Assembly: GCA_964652775.1 (NCBI GenBank)
Contig: CAZZAM010000005.1
Location: forward strand, 62,001-126,000
Origin: UBA11346 sp038060575
GTDB lineage: Bacteria > Planctomycetota > UBA11346
Length of the DNA stretch: 64,000 nucleotides
Direction: 5' to 3'
Shown here: positions 26,193-34,384 of the stretch, in pieces
How positions within the stretch are numbered: position 1 is the stretch's first letter
Layout of the letters: each line of letters begins with the position of its first letter
Made by a program: the position numbers and the translations under genes
The notes under the pieces: generated by a model
Database searches by the model: none
Seen by the model: only the letters and a program-made list of their open reading frames with translations
Told to the model about the DNA's origin: nothing

Positions 26193-28144
26193 TACCTGGT
26201 CCAGAAATCGACGACTTGATCAGCGACCATGTCGATGGTTGCCTCGATGATCAACGGCATGAGCAGTTGGAACGCTGGCTGACGAGCGATCCTGCGCACC
26301 GTCATTATTTCCTAACCAGAATACTCGAACATCAGGCCCTCCAACAACATGCTGCAAAAGCAACGGCAGCAGCCCGGGCTTCGATTGCCCGCATGCGTCG
26401 CCAACGCCGCATCCGGAAAACGTGGTATTATCTGCCCCTAGCGGCAGCAGCGGTGCTCGCAATGAGTTGGTGGTGGCTGTCATCCGTGACACAAAGCGCG
26501 CTGAACGGAAATAATGCGATCGTAACATCTCCTCCCGTACCAATTTATCCTCCTAAATCTATCGAAGCGCGTCCTCAGGTTATCGAAGCTCATGGATGCA
26601 ATGTCGTCGTTGGTACATGGGTGGAACCTGAAACAGCTGTGATCACCGGCCGTGATGGCCATCTCACTCTGCGTTGGGCTGATGGCAGCACCGTCGAGGT
26701 AGCTGCTGATAGTCGCATGGTCGTCAGCGCCGGAATGCAGATGCGGCTCGACGTTGGCCGGATCAGTGCAGTAATCGCCCCTCAGGACCTACTGCGTCCT
26801 GCTCGCTTCCGCACTCCTGAGGCGGAAGTGACGGTCGTCGGCACTCGGCTCACGATCGCATCCCAGGATGGTGAGTCGCTGGCCGAGGTGGAGCACGGGC
26901 AGATCCGGGTCCAACGGTCTGCAGACCACGATGAGATTCTCCTGACCGCTGGTCAATGCACGACCATCACATCGGGCACAGCCCTACGCTCGCGAGCGCT
27001 CGGTGCGCCAGCCGGACGCGTCATTGCCATCGCGCCCGGGATGCCGCTGCCGACAGCGGATGCGCTTGCTCCAGGAGATATCGTCGATCTGGCTGCTGGT
27101 GTCCATCCTGGAGCATGGCGGTGGCTGGCATCAGGCACGGCTCTTCGACCAATTGTCCTACGCGGTGCGGGTGCCGGACGCACCGTACTAGACGCCACCG
27201 CGTCGTCGACTACAGGTGACCATAATGGGCCGCGGGCTGTACTGCAGATCGAGGGCAGGCACCTCGTGATCGCAGGTGTTTCTATTACCGGCGCCCACAA
27301 TGGTACATTCAACGGTGCTGGCATCCGCGTTCGTGATCAAGCAGACGACGTTTCCATCAGCAACTGCCACATCACCGCATGCGACCAGGGCATCACTGCC
27401 GATCTCGATGCCGGCAACTTCCGGATCGAGCAGTGCGATATCGTCGGCAATGGCTCCGCTCGTAGCACGACCGGTACGCGCAATCTCGCCCTGGGCGGTC
27501 GTGGTAGTGATATCAGGTCATGCCGGATCGCTGATGCGCGCGGAGGAACCAACATCCAGGTGCAAAATGGCACGCATCGACTGATCGCTACTCGGATTTC
27601 GGGTGGCGCCGATGGGGAGATACACATCGTCCCGCATGGGGATGATCCATGCGAGGTAACCATGCTGGGGACGCTCATCGTGGGGATCATGCGCGAACCA
27701 GACTGGAACGAACGTCGATTCGTAAGCGTGGATAGATCGATCACGCCGAGATCAAAAGTGCGTGTTCATCTCGATCATTGCACGTTGGTCGCCGGCGATA
27801 GTCGCAACGTCATCTTCGACGCTCCCGGCGTGACGATCGACATGACGGGGTGCGTTGTCAGTGGAACTACCCAGATCCTTGGTGCTGACACCTCCATAAC
27901 CGGTCGCGATAACTGGCTGCCCGTTCCGATCGCCAATCTACCTGGATCTATTTTTGGAGAACCTATGTTCAAAGATCTTGCACGTGGTGATTACCGACTT
28001 GTCCCGGGCTCAACTCTGCGCGTCGCGAGCATTCCGGCGGGAGTACAGCGGGAACCACCAGGGATTCAGAGCGAAGGTCGAGCACGAAGCAATTGGCAGG
28101 ATCCCGGAGCCTTTGAGACGCTTCTGCATTCCACTCCAAAATAG
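26189..28144 (+). CDS. FecR-type anti-sigma-like membrane protein with C-terminal beta-helix
   Basis: 651 residues from the ATG at 26189. A cytoplasmic N-terminal domain of anti-sigma type (DDLISDHVDGCLDDQRHEQL, about 1-60) is followed by one membrane helix (about 79-98), a FecR domain (about 140-260; LRWADGSTVEVAADS, TVVGTRLTIASQDG) and a right-handed beta-helix (about 290-570; LRGAGAGRTVLDAT, DDVSISNCHITACDQG). It should hold the sigma factor at the membrane and release it on an external cue. The beta-helix is like that of the divergent surface protein, so the sensor may recognise the same polymer. No TonB receptor is nearby, so this is not a siderophore-type FecR system. Confidence 0.88.
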   Translation: MIPGPEIDDLISDHVDGCLDDQRHEQLERWLTSDPAHRHYFLTRILEHQALQQHAAKATAAARASIARMRRQRRIRKTWYYLPLAAAAVLAMSWWWLSSVTQSALNGNNAIVTSPPVPIYPPKSIEARPQVIEAHGCNVVVGTWVEPETAVITGRDGHLTLRWADGSTVEVAADSRMVVSAGMQMRLDVGRISAVIAPQDLLRPARFRTPEAEVTVVGTRLTIASQDGESLAEVEHGQIRVQRSADHDEILLTAGQCTTITSGTALRSRALGAPAGRVIAIAPGMPLPTADALAPGDIVDLAAGVHPGAWRWLASGTALRPIVLRGAGAGRTVLDATASSTTGDHNGPRAVLQIEGRHLVIAGVSITGAHNGTFNGAGIRVRDQADDVSISNCHITACDQGITADLDAGNFRIEQCDIVGNGSARSTTGTRNLALGGRGSDIRSCRIADARGGTNIQVQNGTHRLIATRISGGADGEIHIVPHGDDPCEVTMLGTLIVGIMREPDWNERRFVSVDRSITPRSKVRVHLDHCTLVAGDSRNVIFDAPGVTIDMTGCVVSGTTQILGADTSITGRDNWLPVPIANLPGSIFGEPMFKDLARGDYRLVPGSTLRVASIPAGVQREPPGIQSEGRARSNWQDPGAFETLLHSTPK

Positions 28145-28250
28145 ATGAGCGCATATGGCGTAGCTGCCAAATACCTAGGGATACAATAGCGGGCCAATAT
28201 TTGGCACATACACACGCAGCGACCAGTCGGCAGCCGACAGTGACCTCGGT

Positions 28251-28556
28251 GTGCAACTGATAGCCATGCCACAGTGCGCGCCGCCGGATGAACGAACCGA
28301 GACACAAGAGCGTTGGACGATTAGCGAGGGGGATTATCTCGACATGGTTGATGAGACCGCGCAACTAGTCGTGTCAGGTAAGCGTGGTGCCTTATCCGCC
28401 GAGGCCCTTCCGCTGATGCAGCGACTTGGAATTAAACCCGCCGCGTGGATGGCAACGATGCGAGAGGGTGGAAGCGTGCTTGGTTCTGCGCTCGGCGGAC
28501 CAGAAGCGCTCCGACGTCTTTTATTGCGCTTTATTGCGATTTATTGCATTACATAA
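28251..28556 (+). pseudogene. C-terminal remnant of a RAYT/IS200-like transposase
   Basis: Up to 101 residues. The segment TISEGDYLDMVDETAQLVVSGKRGALSAEALPLMQRLGI matches the C-terminal extension of long Y1 (REP-associated tyrosine) transposases in PVC bacteria; the catalytic HUH and Tyr region is missing. The 3' end runs into three near-identical 10-bp TTTATTGCG units (about 28518-28550). The following 28557-28616 has three GGTGTCTC(N)TTTT units. Confidence 0.6.
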
Positions 28557-28616
28557 AAGCGGGTGTCTCTTTTTAGTAGCTGGTGTCTCCTTTTGGGGTG
28601 TCTCATTTTAGAATAT

Positions 28617-29750
28617 TCATCTGAACATTGGTACGTCGACGCGATTACCATCGGCCATGGCCGATTGGTGGGCGCAAATACCAACCGCTGTCCATTCGGC
28701 GGCAGTGGCGGCGTCGATTGATGACGGCCTGCCCGTATGAATTGCCGAGACGAACTCGTGTACGAGATGCGGGTGCGATCCGCCATGGCCGCCACCGTGG
28801 ACGAAGGAACGATCGGCATTGGTTGCGTCGTAGACACCGCGGCGAGTGAAACGACTGATCGCTTCGGGGAGGAGGTCGGCGCGGTCGGGAACGGTAAGGC
28901 GTTCGTGTCCTACGGCGAAACTCCCCCAGTACGTTTTCTGTTCAGTGAATGCGAATTTCAGTGGTGCTTCGGCTTCGAGTTGTTGCCATTCAAATGACGC
29001 AGCGCTGCCATAGACGGTGAAACTTTCCGTGTAATCGCGGGCCGTTTCAAACAGGGTGCGCGTGACCTCTGCCGCGACTGGTGAGTTGGCGAGCCGCATG
29101 ATGGCGGTCTCGGTCGGATAGGGATTCCCATAACGCTGTTTCAATTCGTCACGCATCGTGCCGGAGCCGAAGCAGTGGACGTGAGTCGCATGCGTACCCG
29201 CGAGGCGCAGGAGCGGACCGACCGCATGCGTGGCGTAGTGCATGGGCGGAAGTCCCATCCAATACTCCGGCCAGCCCTCCATGTCCTGATAGTGGGCACC
29301 GCGTAGAAGTTGGATGCGGCCGAGATCACCGCGCCGCAACCATTCCTGGGCAAGCAGGAACTCGCGGGTGTAGACCGCCGTTTCCATCATCATGTAGACC
29401 TTGCCTGACGCATGCTGCGCTTCGACGAGTGCGTGGAGATCATCCAGCGAGGTCGCCGCCGGTACGGTGCAGGCGCAGTGGCGACCGGATTTCAAAACCT
29501 GGATGGATTGTTGGGCATGAAGGGGGATCGGGGTTACTAAATGAACCGCGTCAATGTCGGGGTCAGCTAATATCGCCTCCAAACTTGCGGCCGTGCGTTG
29601 TACTCCATACGCTTTCGACCATTTCGTCACCTGCTGCGCATCGATATCAACAATGGTGAGCGCACGAACGTTGGGGTGGTGCAGATAGATGGGGATGAAT
29701 TCGGCGCCGAAGCGTAAGCCGACCAGAGCTACATGGATGTTTTGCTTCAT
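28617..29750 (-). CDS. Gfo/Idh/MocA family oxidoreductase
   Basis: About 377 residues from the ATG at 29750, which has AGGAG 6 nt upstream; an in-frame ATG at 29771 precedes the RBS and is rejected. It has an N-terminal Rossmann NAD(P) fold (VALVGLRFGAEFIP, VDIDAQ), the DIDAVHLVTPIPLHAQ segment, a CTVPAATSL stretch where the family's catalytic Lys motif (EKP) would be, and the C-terminal alpha/beta domain. The missing EKP lysine is notable. Probable sugar or inositol dehydrogenase or a related enzyme. Divergent from an AraC regulator, which probably controls it. Confidence 0.87.
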   Translation of the reverse strand: MKQNIHVALVGLRFGAEFIPIYLHHPNVRALTIVDIDAQQVTKWSKAYGVQRTAASLEAILADPDIDAVHLVTPIPLHAQQSIQVLKSGRHCACTVPAATSLDDLHALVEAQHASGKVYMMMETAVYTREFLLAQEWLRRGDLGRIQLLRGAHYQDMEGWPEYWMGLPPMHYATHAVGPLLRLAGTHATHVHCFGSGTMRDELKQRYGNPYPTETAIMRLANSPVAAEVTRTLFETARDYTESFTVYGSAASFEWQQLEAEAPLKFAFTEQKTYWGSFAVGHERLTVPDRADLLPEAISRFTRRGVYDATNADRSFVHGGGHGGSHPHLVHEFVSAIHTGRPSSIDAATAAEWTAVGICAHQSAMADGNRVDVPMFR

Positions 29751-29842
29751 ATCGTACTCCTGTATCTGCATTATAATAACGTTGTTTTACAATGAACATG
29801 CGCATACTGCTATCTAGCATGTGTATTTTGGTATAACCACCC
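29751..29842. promoter_or_regulatory. Divergent control region, Gfo/Idh and AraC genes
   Basis: AT-rich. On the - strand a -10 hexamer TATAAT lies at 29775-29770 with no good -35, as expected for an activated promoter. Two direct repeats, CATGCGCAT (29797-29805) and CATGTGTAT (29818-29826), are 21 bp apart, two helical turns, a spacing suited to an AraC dimer. Confidence 0.4.
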
Positions 29843-30637
29843 ATGACTGAAGACTTCTTCCGCACCATTGATGCCCATCCCATGGGTCGCATCACGGCAG
29901 GATGGAAACCGGCAAGCGCCGGGGTTCCGACCATGCGCGCTTTCCCTCAGTATGTGTTGCTGCTGACGGCTGGTGGTCGGGCATGGTTTCGCGATGCAAC
30001 TGGTCGGCGCGCAACGCTGGGATCAGGGGACGTACTCGTCCTCGTTCCAGGTGTGGCTCATGCGTTTGCACCTGAACCAGGGACGATCTGGGACGAATTC
30101 TATCTGATCTTTTCTGGGCCAGCCTTTGTGCCGTGGTTTGATCAGCGGCTCTTATCTTCCGATCGTCCCATCCTGCATGTTGATCCGGTGGCATATTGGC
30201 TGGCCCGCTTTCGCGGTATAGCCGACGTCACCGACGTGCATCCGCCATACGCAGCGATTGCTCGACTCCACACGTTGATCGCTGATCTGCTAACTCATGC
30301 GGATGGAGCTGGTCGCTCTGCGGCCGACCGCGCTTGGCTCACTCAGGCTTGCAGCCAACTCGGCTCTGATAGTCGACCTTCCCTGGAACTGATTGCGCAC
30401 CGACTCAAATGCTCTTCGCAAATATTCCGCAAACGATTCCGTGCCCTTGCTGGCATTCCACCTGGTGCGTGGCGCGAACGTCGGCGTCTCGATGCCGCCT
30501 GTGATCTGCTGCGTACACATCCGGTTGCCGTCGTCGCGTCACGCCTGGGATTCTGCGATCCCTTCCACTTCTCGCGTCGTTTCCGGCAACGCCACGGCAT
30601 CTCTCCGCAAGGTTTCCGACGCGCGGTGAGGAGCTGA
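29843..30637 (+). CDS. AraC-family transcriptional regulator
   Basis: 264 residues: an N-terminal cupin-like ligand domain (LLLTAGGRAWFRDATGRRATL, DVLVLVPGVAHAFAPEPG) and two C-terminal HTH motifs (SLELIAHRLKCSSQIFRKRFRAL; VAVVASRLGFCDPFHFSRRFR, ending GISPQGFR). Regulators of this kind in PVC bacteria often respond to a sugar and activate an adjacent Gfo/Idh gene, which is divergent here. Located in the large tRNA-Leu island. Confidence 0.88.
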   Translation: MTEDFFRTIDAHPMGRITAGWKPASAGVPTMRAFPQYVLLLTAGGRAWFRDATGRRATLGSGDVLVLVPGVAHAFAPEPGTIWDEFYLIFSGPAFVPWFDQRLLSSDRPILHVDPVAYWLARFRGIADVTDVHPPYAAIARLHTLIADLLTHADGAGRSAADRAWLTQACSQLGSDSRPSLELIAHRLKCSSQIFRKRFRALAGIPPGAWRERRRLDAACDLLRTHPVAVVASRLGFCDPFHFSRRFRQRHGISPQGFRRAVRS

Positions 30638-30796
30638 ACGACCGGAATCAACTCGGATTTTTCCGTGGTAGTGAGGTAAGACATGTGTATTTCCCGATGT
30701 TTCCTTGATATTCTTCCACTACTGTCCAACTAAGGATTCATGAATTTGCGTAATTGTCTGATTTTATCGTTGCAAAATAACCTCTAAAAGTGAGAT

Positions 30797-31245
30797 TGAC
30801 CTGCTCCCCAAAAACTGAGCCATCGAAAATGTGAGAATTCCGGCTACTAAACCCAGCGGAGCTCATATGAAGCGATCCAAATTCACCGAAGCCCAGATTA
30901 TCGAGATCCTGAAGCAGGTCGACGTTGGGGTTCCCCTGTCAGACGTGTGCCGTCAGTCCGGCATCAGCGAAGGGACATTCTAACGTTGGCGAACGAAGTT
31001 CGGCGGCATGGATGTCAGCGAGGCCAAGCGGCTTCGGCATCTGGAGGATGAAAATCGCAAGCTAAAACGGGTCGTGGCGGATCAGGCGGTGGACATCATG
31101 GCCTTGAAGGACGTTCTCTCGGGAAAATACCATCGCCCGTAGCACGTCGCGAGGCCGCTCAGGCCATGATGATGGATCATGTCCTGAGTGAGCGCCGCGC
31201 CTCCGGGCTAACCACGCTCCAGCGATCAACCAAGCGCTACGGCGT
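30797..31245 (+). mobile_element. Degenerate IS3-family insertion sequence remnant
   Basis: A left end TGACCTGCTCCCC (30797) is followed by an orfA-like frame (30867-31142; MKRSKFTEAQIIEILKQ, a leucine-zipper-like LEDENRKLKRVV). The frame is broken by TAA in the HTH, where family members have Tyr (GTF-stop-RW), and ends early at TAG. An orfB start follows (RREAAQAMMMDHVLSERRASG) and breaks down near 31245. No right end is visible. The flanking 30638-30796 and 31246-31353 show no gene. Confidence 0.8.
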
Positions 31246-31353
31246 CCCCGGCCTCTCCTTTTTATCTATCACTTACGTGAACTGGTTGTGACTGACGCGA
31301 ACTTTAGGTTTAACTGCGACTTAAGTGCGACTTAACTGCCACCAATAATAGCG

Positions 31354-31450
31354 CCAACAAACAGCCCCTGTAAGTGTCGTACTTACAGGGGCTTTGGTGC
31401 GCGGGACAGGACTCGAACCTGCACGCCTTTAGGGGGCGCTAGGACCTGAA
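31354..31450 (-). repeat. Attachment-site repeat 2: tRNA-Leu 3' half plus terminator
   Basis: A 97-bp copy of the tRNA-Leu(CAG) 3' half (31395-31450) and its hairpin (31364-31392), identical by eye to the intact copy over that length. It separates the large island (21181-31353) from the small one (31451-33110). The next 30 bp and 31519-31582 resemble the left end of the large island. Confidence 0.87.
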
Positions 31451-31748
31451 AATGAAATCGAGTTTTCATGCAAGTCGTTTTATTACAGATGTTTGCATAA
31501 CTATACGATCAACAGCTGGGTTGGACATTCGTGTACATTCGTTGACAAACGTCGACATTCGTTGACACCGAAACCGCACTTAAAGTTCGCTTCAGTGATC
31601 GCCTGATCATGTGCCGGTATGAAAGCTACCGAGAGGCCCAAAACCGCACACCTGTGAGCGACCACCGCACTATCGATTTTCAATCTGCTGTTCGGAGCAT
31701 ATCCGAGATCGTCACGCAGCAAGTCGTCGAACCACACATGGTCAGCCA

Positions 31749-32222
31749 TCATTCTGTCTTCAACTCACTTTTGAATGGCGAACTGTGTGAACTGATTTCA
31801 GAAAGCGCCTTCCCGTCGAAGCTGTACTTTGTTCGCTTGTACCCCTTCGCAGTCCAAGCATCACTCCAGATAACAATTTTATCTCCTTGTTTTGTCCAAA
31901 TGTACTCCATTCCATGAATGGTTCCTAAATGACCGTACGGAGCGTCGGGGCTATACAGATAAATATTTTGTGTCTCTCTTGGAATCGTGGAGACATACTT
32001 CTCGTCAAAATATCCTGGGGTTATGAGAATCAACGCTGGCTTACCGCCAGCCTTTGACTCGATAGCGGTAACTATGCTTTCGGCCATCAACTTTGTCTTA
32101 TCGCCAACAACTTTCACACCCAATGAAGTTTGTACATGACCAAAGATGATGTCGTAGGCAGCACCGTCTAATGCGGTTAGCGAACAGTAGAACATCATCG
32201 TGAGTAGGAATGGAATTTTCAT
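31749..32222 (-). CDS. Small secreted protein of unknown function
   Basis: 157 residues from the ATG at 32222, which has AGGAAG 8 nt upstream and starts a signal peptide (KIPFLLTMMFYCSLTALDG); the earlier ATG at 32270 would place 16 extra residues before the signal. The mature part alternates beta strands and helices (ALILITPGYFDEKYVS, TIHGMEYIWTKQGDKIVIWS). I do not recognise the family. It is the third gene of the toxin-immunity unit on the small island, 72 bp after the immunity gene. It might be a second immunity protein or unrelated cargo. Confidence 0.6.
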   Translation of the reverse strand: MKIPFLLTMMFYCSLTALDGAAYDIIFGHVQTSLGVKVVGDKTKLMAESIVTAIESKAGGKPALILITPGYFDEKYVSTIPRETQNIYLYSPDAPYGHLGTIHGMEYIWTKQGDKIVIWSDAWTAKGYKRTKYSFDGKALSEISSHSSPFKSELKTE

Positions 32223-32294
32223 GTCGTGTTCTTCCTGACTGAGTTTCAACAGCGATCGATAATGGTCCATACGAAGGACCGATCATGCCAAATC

Positions 32295-32762
32295 TCAGGA
32301 GCGGCGACGCTCCAGAGTCAAACCATTGATGAAATCCGTGAAGCTGTCTGCAAGCCTGCTCATTGATTTTGTTGGAGGTGCCTGTGAATTAAGAAAGTAA
32401 ACGCTGCCATTTTCTAATGGACTCAGAGCCAGAAGGATCGGATCGCCAGAGTCGTCGGCGGCGAAGGGGAACATCATTGGGGGAACAACATCGGACATGT
32501 GATCCAACACTTCCTCAACGCCTGGAATACCTGTTTGTTTCCGTAATCGACCCACGGGCAGCCAACGGTATATTGATAGCGTCTGAGGTGTTGTGAAATG
32601 TGAATCCTGGTACGTCATACGATAGTCGTGGGACCAACCACCATTTTGTAACATTACGAAACGCTTGTAATCATCCGGAATCGGCGCTCCGAGTAGCTTC
32701 TCTAAGGACGCCAGCGCCTGTTGCTCTACTGGCGCTTGAGGTTTTGTCATTTCGATAGTCAT
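32295..32762 (-). CDS. SMI1/KNR4-family immunity protein
   Basis: 155 residues with the SMI1/KNR4 pattern: EKLLGAPIPDDYKRFVMLQNGG near the N terminus and FPFAADDSGDPILLALSP in the middle. These cytoplasmic proteins neutralise nuclease toxins of polymorphic toxin systems. It starts 8 bp downstream of the toxin gene on the same strand, the standard toxin-then-immunity order. Confidence 0.82.
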   Translation of the reverse strand: MTIEMTKPQAPVEQQALASLEKLLGAPIPDDYKRFVMLQNGGWSHDYRMTYQDSHFTTPQTLSIYRWLPVGRLRKQTGIPGVEEVLDHMSDVVPPMMFPFAADDSGDPILLALSPLENGSVYFLNSQAPPTKSMSRLADSFTDFINGLTLERRRS

Positions 32763-32770
32763 GGTGTCTC

Positions 32771-33085
32771 CTAGAAGTCGATGCCTTTCTCTATCAGCCA
32801 GTCGCTCACAGCAGAGCCACCGGTGTGAACATAGCCATCGACCGAGTCGTGAACTTCTCGACGTACCAACTGCATCTTCACTTGCTTATTTTGCAGGTCG
32901 ATCGTGTGGTGCCAGACATACTCCTCTTCAAGTGCGGCACGCTCCGCATTGCTGAATCCGCCCTTGCTCCATGCGGCGTCGATCTCTTTCTTGCTGTTTC
33001 GTACACAATCGACAAAAACTTCAGAATTCTTACCGACGGGTGACAATAAAGGACACCCACTTTTTTCAGCACTGTGCGATGTCAT
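32771..33085 (-). CDS. WHH-type HNH/endonuclease VII toxin domain (orphan)
   Basis: 104 residues. The core YVWHHTIDLQNKQVKMQLV (residues 56-74), then VHDS and HTGGSA, matches the WHH clade of HNH/ENDO VII nuclease toxins, usually the C-terminal tip of a long contact-dependent or type VI toxin. Here there is no delivery domain: the frame starts at 33085, only 25 bp from an attachment repeat. The N-terminal 50 residues include a few Cys and a short helical linker. It is either an orphan toxin cassette captured by integration or a trimmed remnant. Activity is plausible because the WHH, His and TGG residues are intact. Confidence 0.78.
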   Translation of the reverse strand: MTSHSAEKSGCPLLSPVGKNSEVFVDCVRNSKKEIDAAWSKGGFSNAERAALEEEYVWHHTIDLQNKQVKMQLVRREVHDSVDGYVHTGGSAVSDWLIEKGIDF

Positions 33086-33110
33086 ATAATGTTGGCATCC
33101 TTTGTTGCGA

Positions 33111-33207
33111 CCAACAAACAGCCCCTGTAAGTGTCGTACTTACAGGGGCTTTGGTGCGCGGGACAGGACTCGAACCTGCACGCCTTTAGGGGGCGCTAGG
33201 ACCTGAA
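33111..33207 (-). repeat. Attachment-site repeat 3, inside the intact tRNA-Leu
   Basis: The 97-bp direct repeat shared with 21084-21180 and 31354-31450. It runs from the tRNA anticodon loop (TTCAGG at its right end) through CCA and the terminator hairpin. Identity to the other copies stops exactly at the anticodon loop, the usual crossover place for tyrosine recombinases in tRNA genes. Confidence 0.87.
33121..33149 (-). terminator. Hairpin terminator downstream of tRNA-Leu
   Basis: A perfect 12-bp stem (GCCCCTGTAAGT with ACTTACAGGGGC) and 5-nt loop lie 2-3 nt after the CCA end. The trailing - strand sequence TGTTTGTTGG is only a weak U-tract. It is copied with the tRNA 3' half in both attachment repeats. 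Confidence 0.75.
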
Positions 33208-33239
33208 CCTAGTGCGTCTGCCAATTCCGCCACCCGCGC
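33152..33239 (-). tRNA. tRNA-Leu (anticodon CAG)
   Basis: 88 nt including encoded CCA. The acceptor stem GCGCGGG pairs with CCCGCGC; the anticodon stem-loop is CTAGG-TTCAGGT-CCTAG with anticodon CAG. A long variable arm (CGCCCCCTAAAGGCG region) and the T arm GCAGG-TTCGAGT-CCTGT mark a class II tRNA. The 3' half is the integration target for both islands. Confidence 0.95.
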
Positions 33240-33256
33240 AGGTGGGCCGAAAACCT

Positions 33257-33452
33257 AGAAGATAGGGTTACCGGCGCAAGCGTTGGCCACGACAAAATCG
33301 CCCGTCGCTTTGCGATGGGCCTGGCGCCGAGGTGCACTGACGGCATATAATTGGCGCAGCCGATGCCGTCACGGTTTCGGAGGCCCCGACGAAACTGAGC
33401 AGCGACAAAGCCAGTGGGTAGGCCATAAGGCCGTAGGGCGAAGCCCTGAAAC
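33257..33452 (-). repeat. Post-stop modular hairpin element (family R copy 2)
   Basis: Read on the - strand it starts 2-3 nt after the tsf stop: AGGGCTTCGCCCT hairpin, CGGCCTTATGGCC hairpin, CCCACTGGCTTTGTCG, then the core GTGACGGCATCGGCTGCGCC...ATATGCCGTCA, TCGGCGCCAG and a final CCCATCGCAAAGCGACGGG hairpin. It separates tsf from the downstream tRNA-Leu gene. Confidence 0.8.
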
Positions 33453-33454
33453 AA

Positions 33455-34273
33455 TTAGCCGCCGACTTGGAGGCGGCTGAATGCGGAGACGGTGATCGCG
33501 ACGCGCTTGGCGTACTTCTCGACGCTTTCGCCCTTCTCGGCGTCGAAAAGCATTTCCTGTTCAAGCAGGACCTGTTCCTTGAAGAAGCGGCCGAGTTTGC
33601 CTTCGACAATCTTGGGGCGCATCGCTTCGGGCTTGGCCTGGACGTCGGGCGTGGCGGCGATGATTTCGCGCTCTTTGGCGACAACGGCCGGATCGACGCT
33701 GGCGCGATCAAGTGCGACCGGTGCGGGATTGGACGAGGCGACGTGGAGGGCAACCTGCTTGAGCTTCGTGACTTCGCCTGAGCCAGCGACCAGAGCGCCG
33801 ATACGGCCGCCGTGGTTGTAGCCGGATACGGCAGAACCTGAGACGCGCTGCACACCAACAAGCTTGATGTTTTCGGCGATCTTTTGGATTTGTCCGGCGA
33901 AGGCCTCGGTCATCGTCAGGCCATCAAACTTTTGGGCATTGAGCGCATCGACCGAATCGGCACCACTGGCGAGTGCGATATCAGCGAGCTTTTGCACGAA
34001 CGCCTTGAAGCCGTCATTCGCACCGACGAAGTCCGTCTGACAGCCAACCAAGACGATGACGCCGGCGGTGCTTGAGAGCGCCATCCCGATGGCGCCATTC
34101 GGCGTTTCGCGCCCGGCAAACTTTCCCGTGGCGGCGATGCCCTGTTTGCGGAGATGTTCGATGGCACCCTGGAGGTCGCCACCAGTTGCCGCAAGCGCCT
34201 GTTTGCACTTCATCATTGGCAAGTTGGTTGCATCGCGCAGTTGCATCACGAGGGCGGCGGTGATCTCGGCCAT
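33455..34273 (-). CDS. tsf: Translation elongation factor Ts
   Basis: 272 residues. The N-terminal UBA-like domain (LVMQLRDATNLPMMKCKQAL) is followed by CQTDFVGANDGFKAF, the EF-Tu-contact motif (TDFV), and the core and C-terminal segments (EGKLGRFFKEQVLLEQE). EF-Ts exchanges GDP for GTP on EF-Tu. It follows rpsB by 110 bp, the standard order. The start has AGGA about 7-8 nt upstream. Confidence 0.95.
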   Translation of the reverse strand: MAEITAALVMQLRDATNLPMMKCKQALAATGGDLQGAIEHLRKQGIAATGKFAGRETPNGAIGMALSSTAGVIVLVGCQTDFVGANDGFKAFVQKLADIALASGADSVDALNAQKFDGLTMTEAFAGQIQKIAENIKLVGVQRVSGSAVSGYNHGGRIGALVAGSGEVTKLKQVALHVASSNPAPVALDRASVDPAVVAKEREIIAATPDVQAKPEAMRPKIVEGKLGRFFKEQVLLEQEMLFDAEKGESVEKYAKRVAITVSAFSRLQVGG

Positions 34274-34384
34274 GGGATATTCCTAGATGGGTTTGATGTC
34301 ATCAGCCCGCGAACGGACTACGACAGGTTCGAGCCAGCACTGATGCATCCGCAACGCACAACGCATCACGGATGAATAGCGCAG

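Noticed and set aside
30867..31142. Functional IS3 transposase
   Set aside because: An in-frame TAA interrupts the HTH, orfB breaks down and no right end is visible.
32971..33189. Open frame ending VRGTGLEPARL
   Set aside because: It reads through the antisense of the tRNA-Leu gene, a common false protein.
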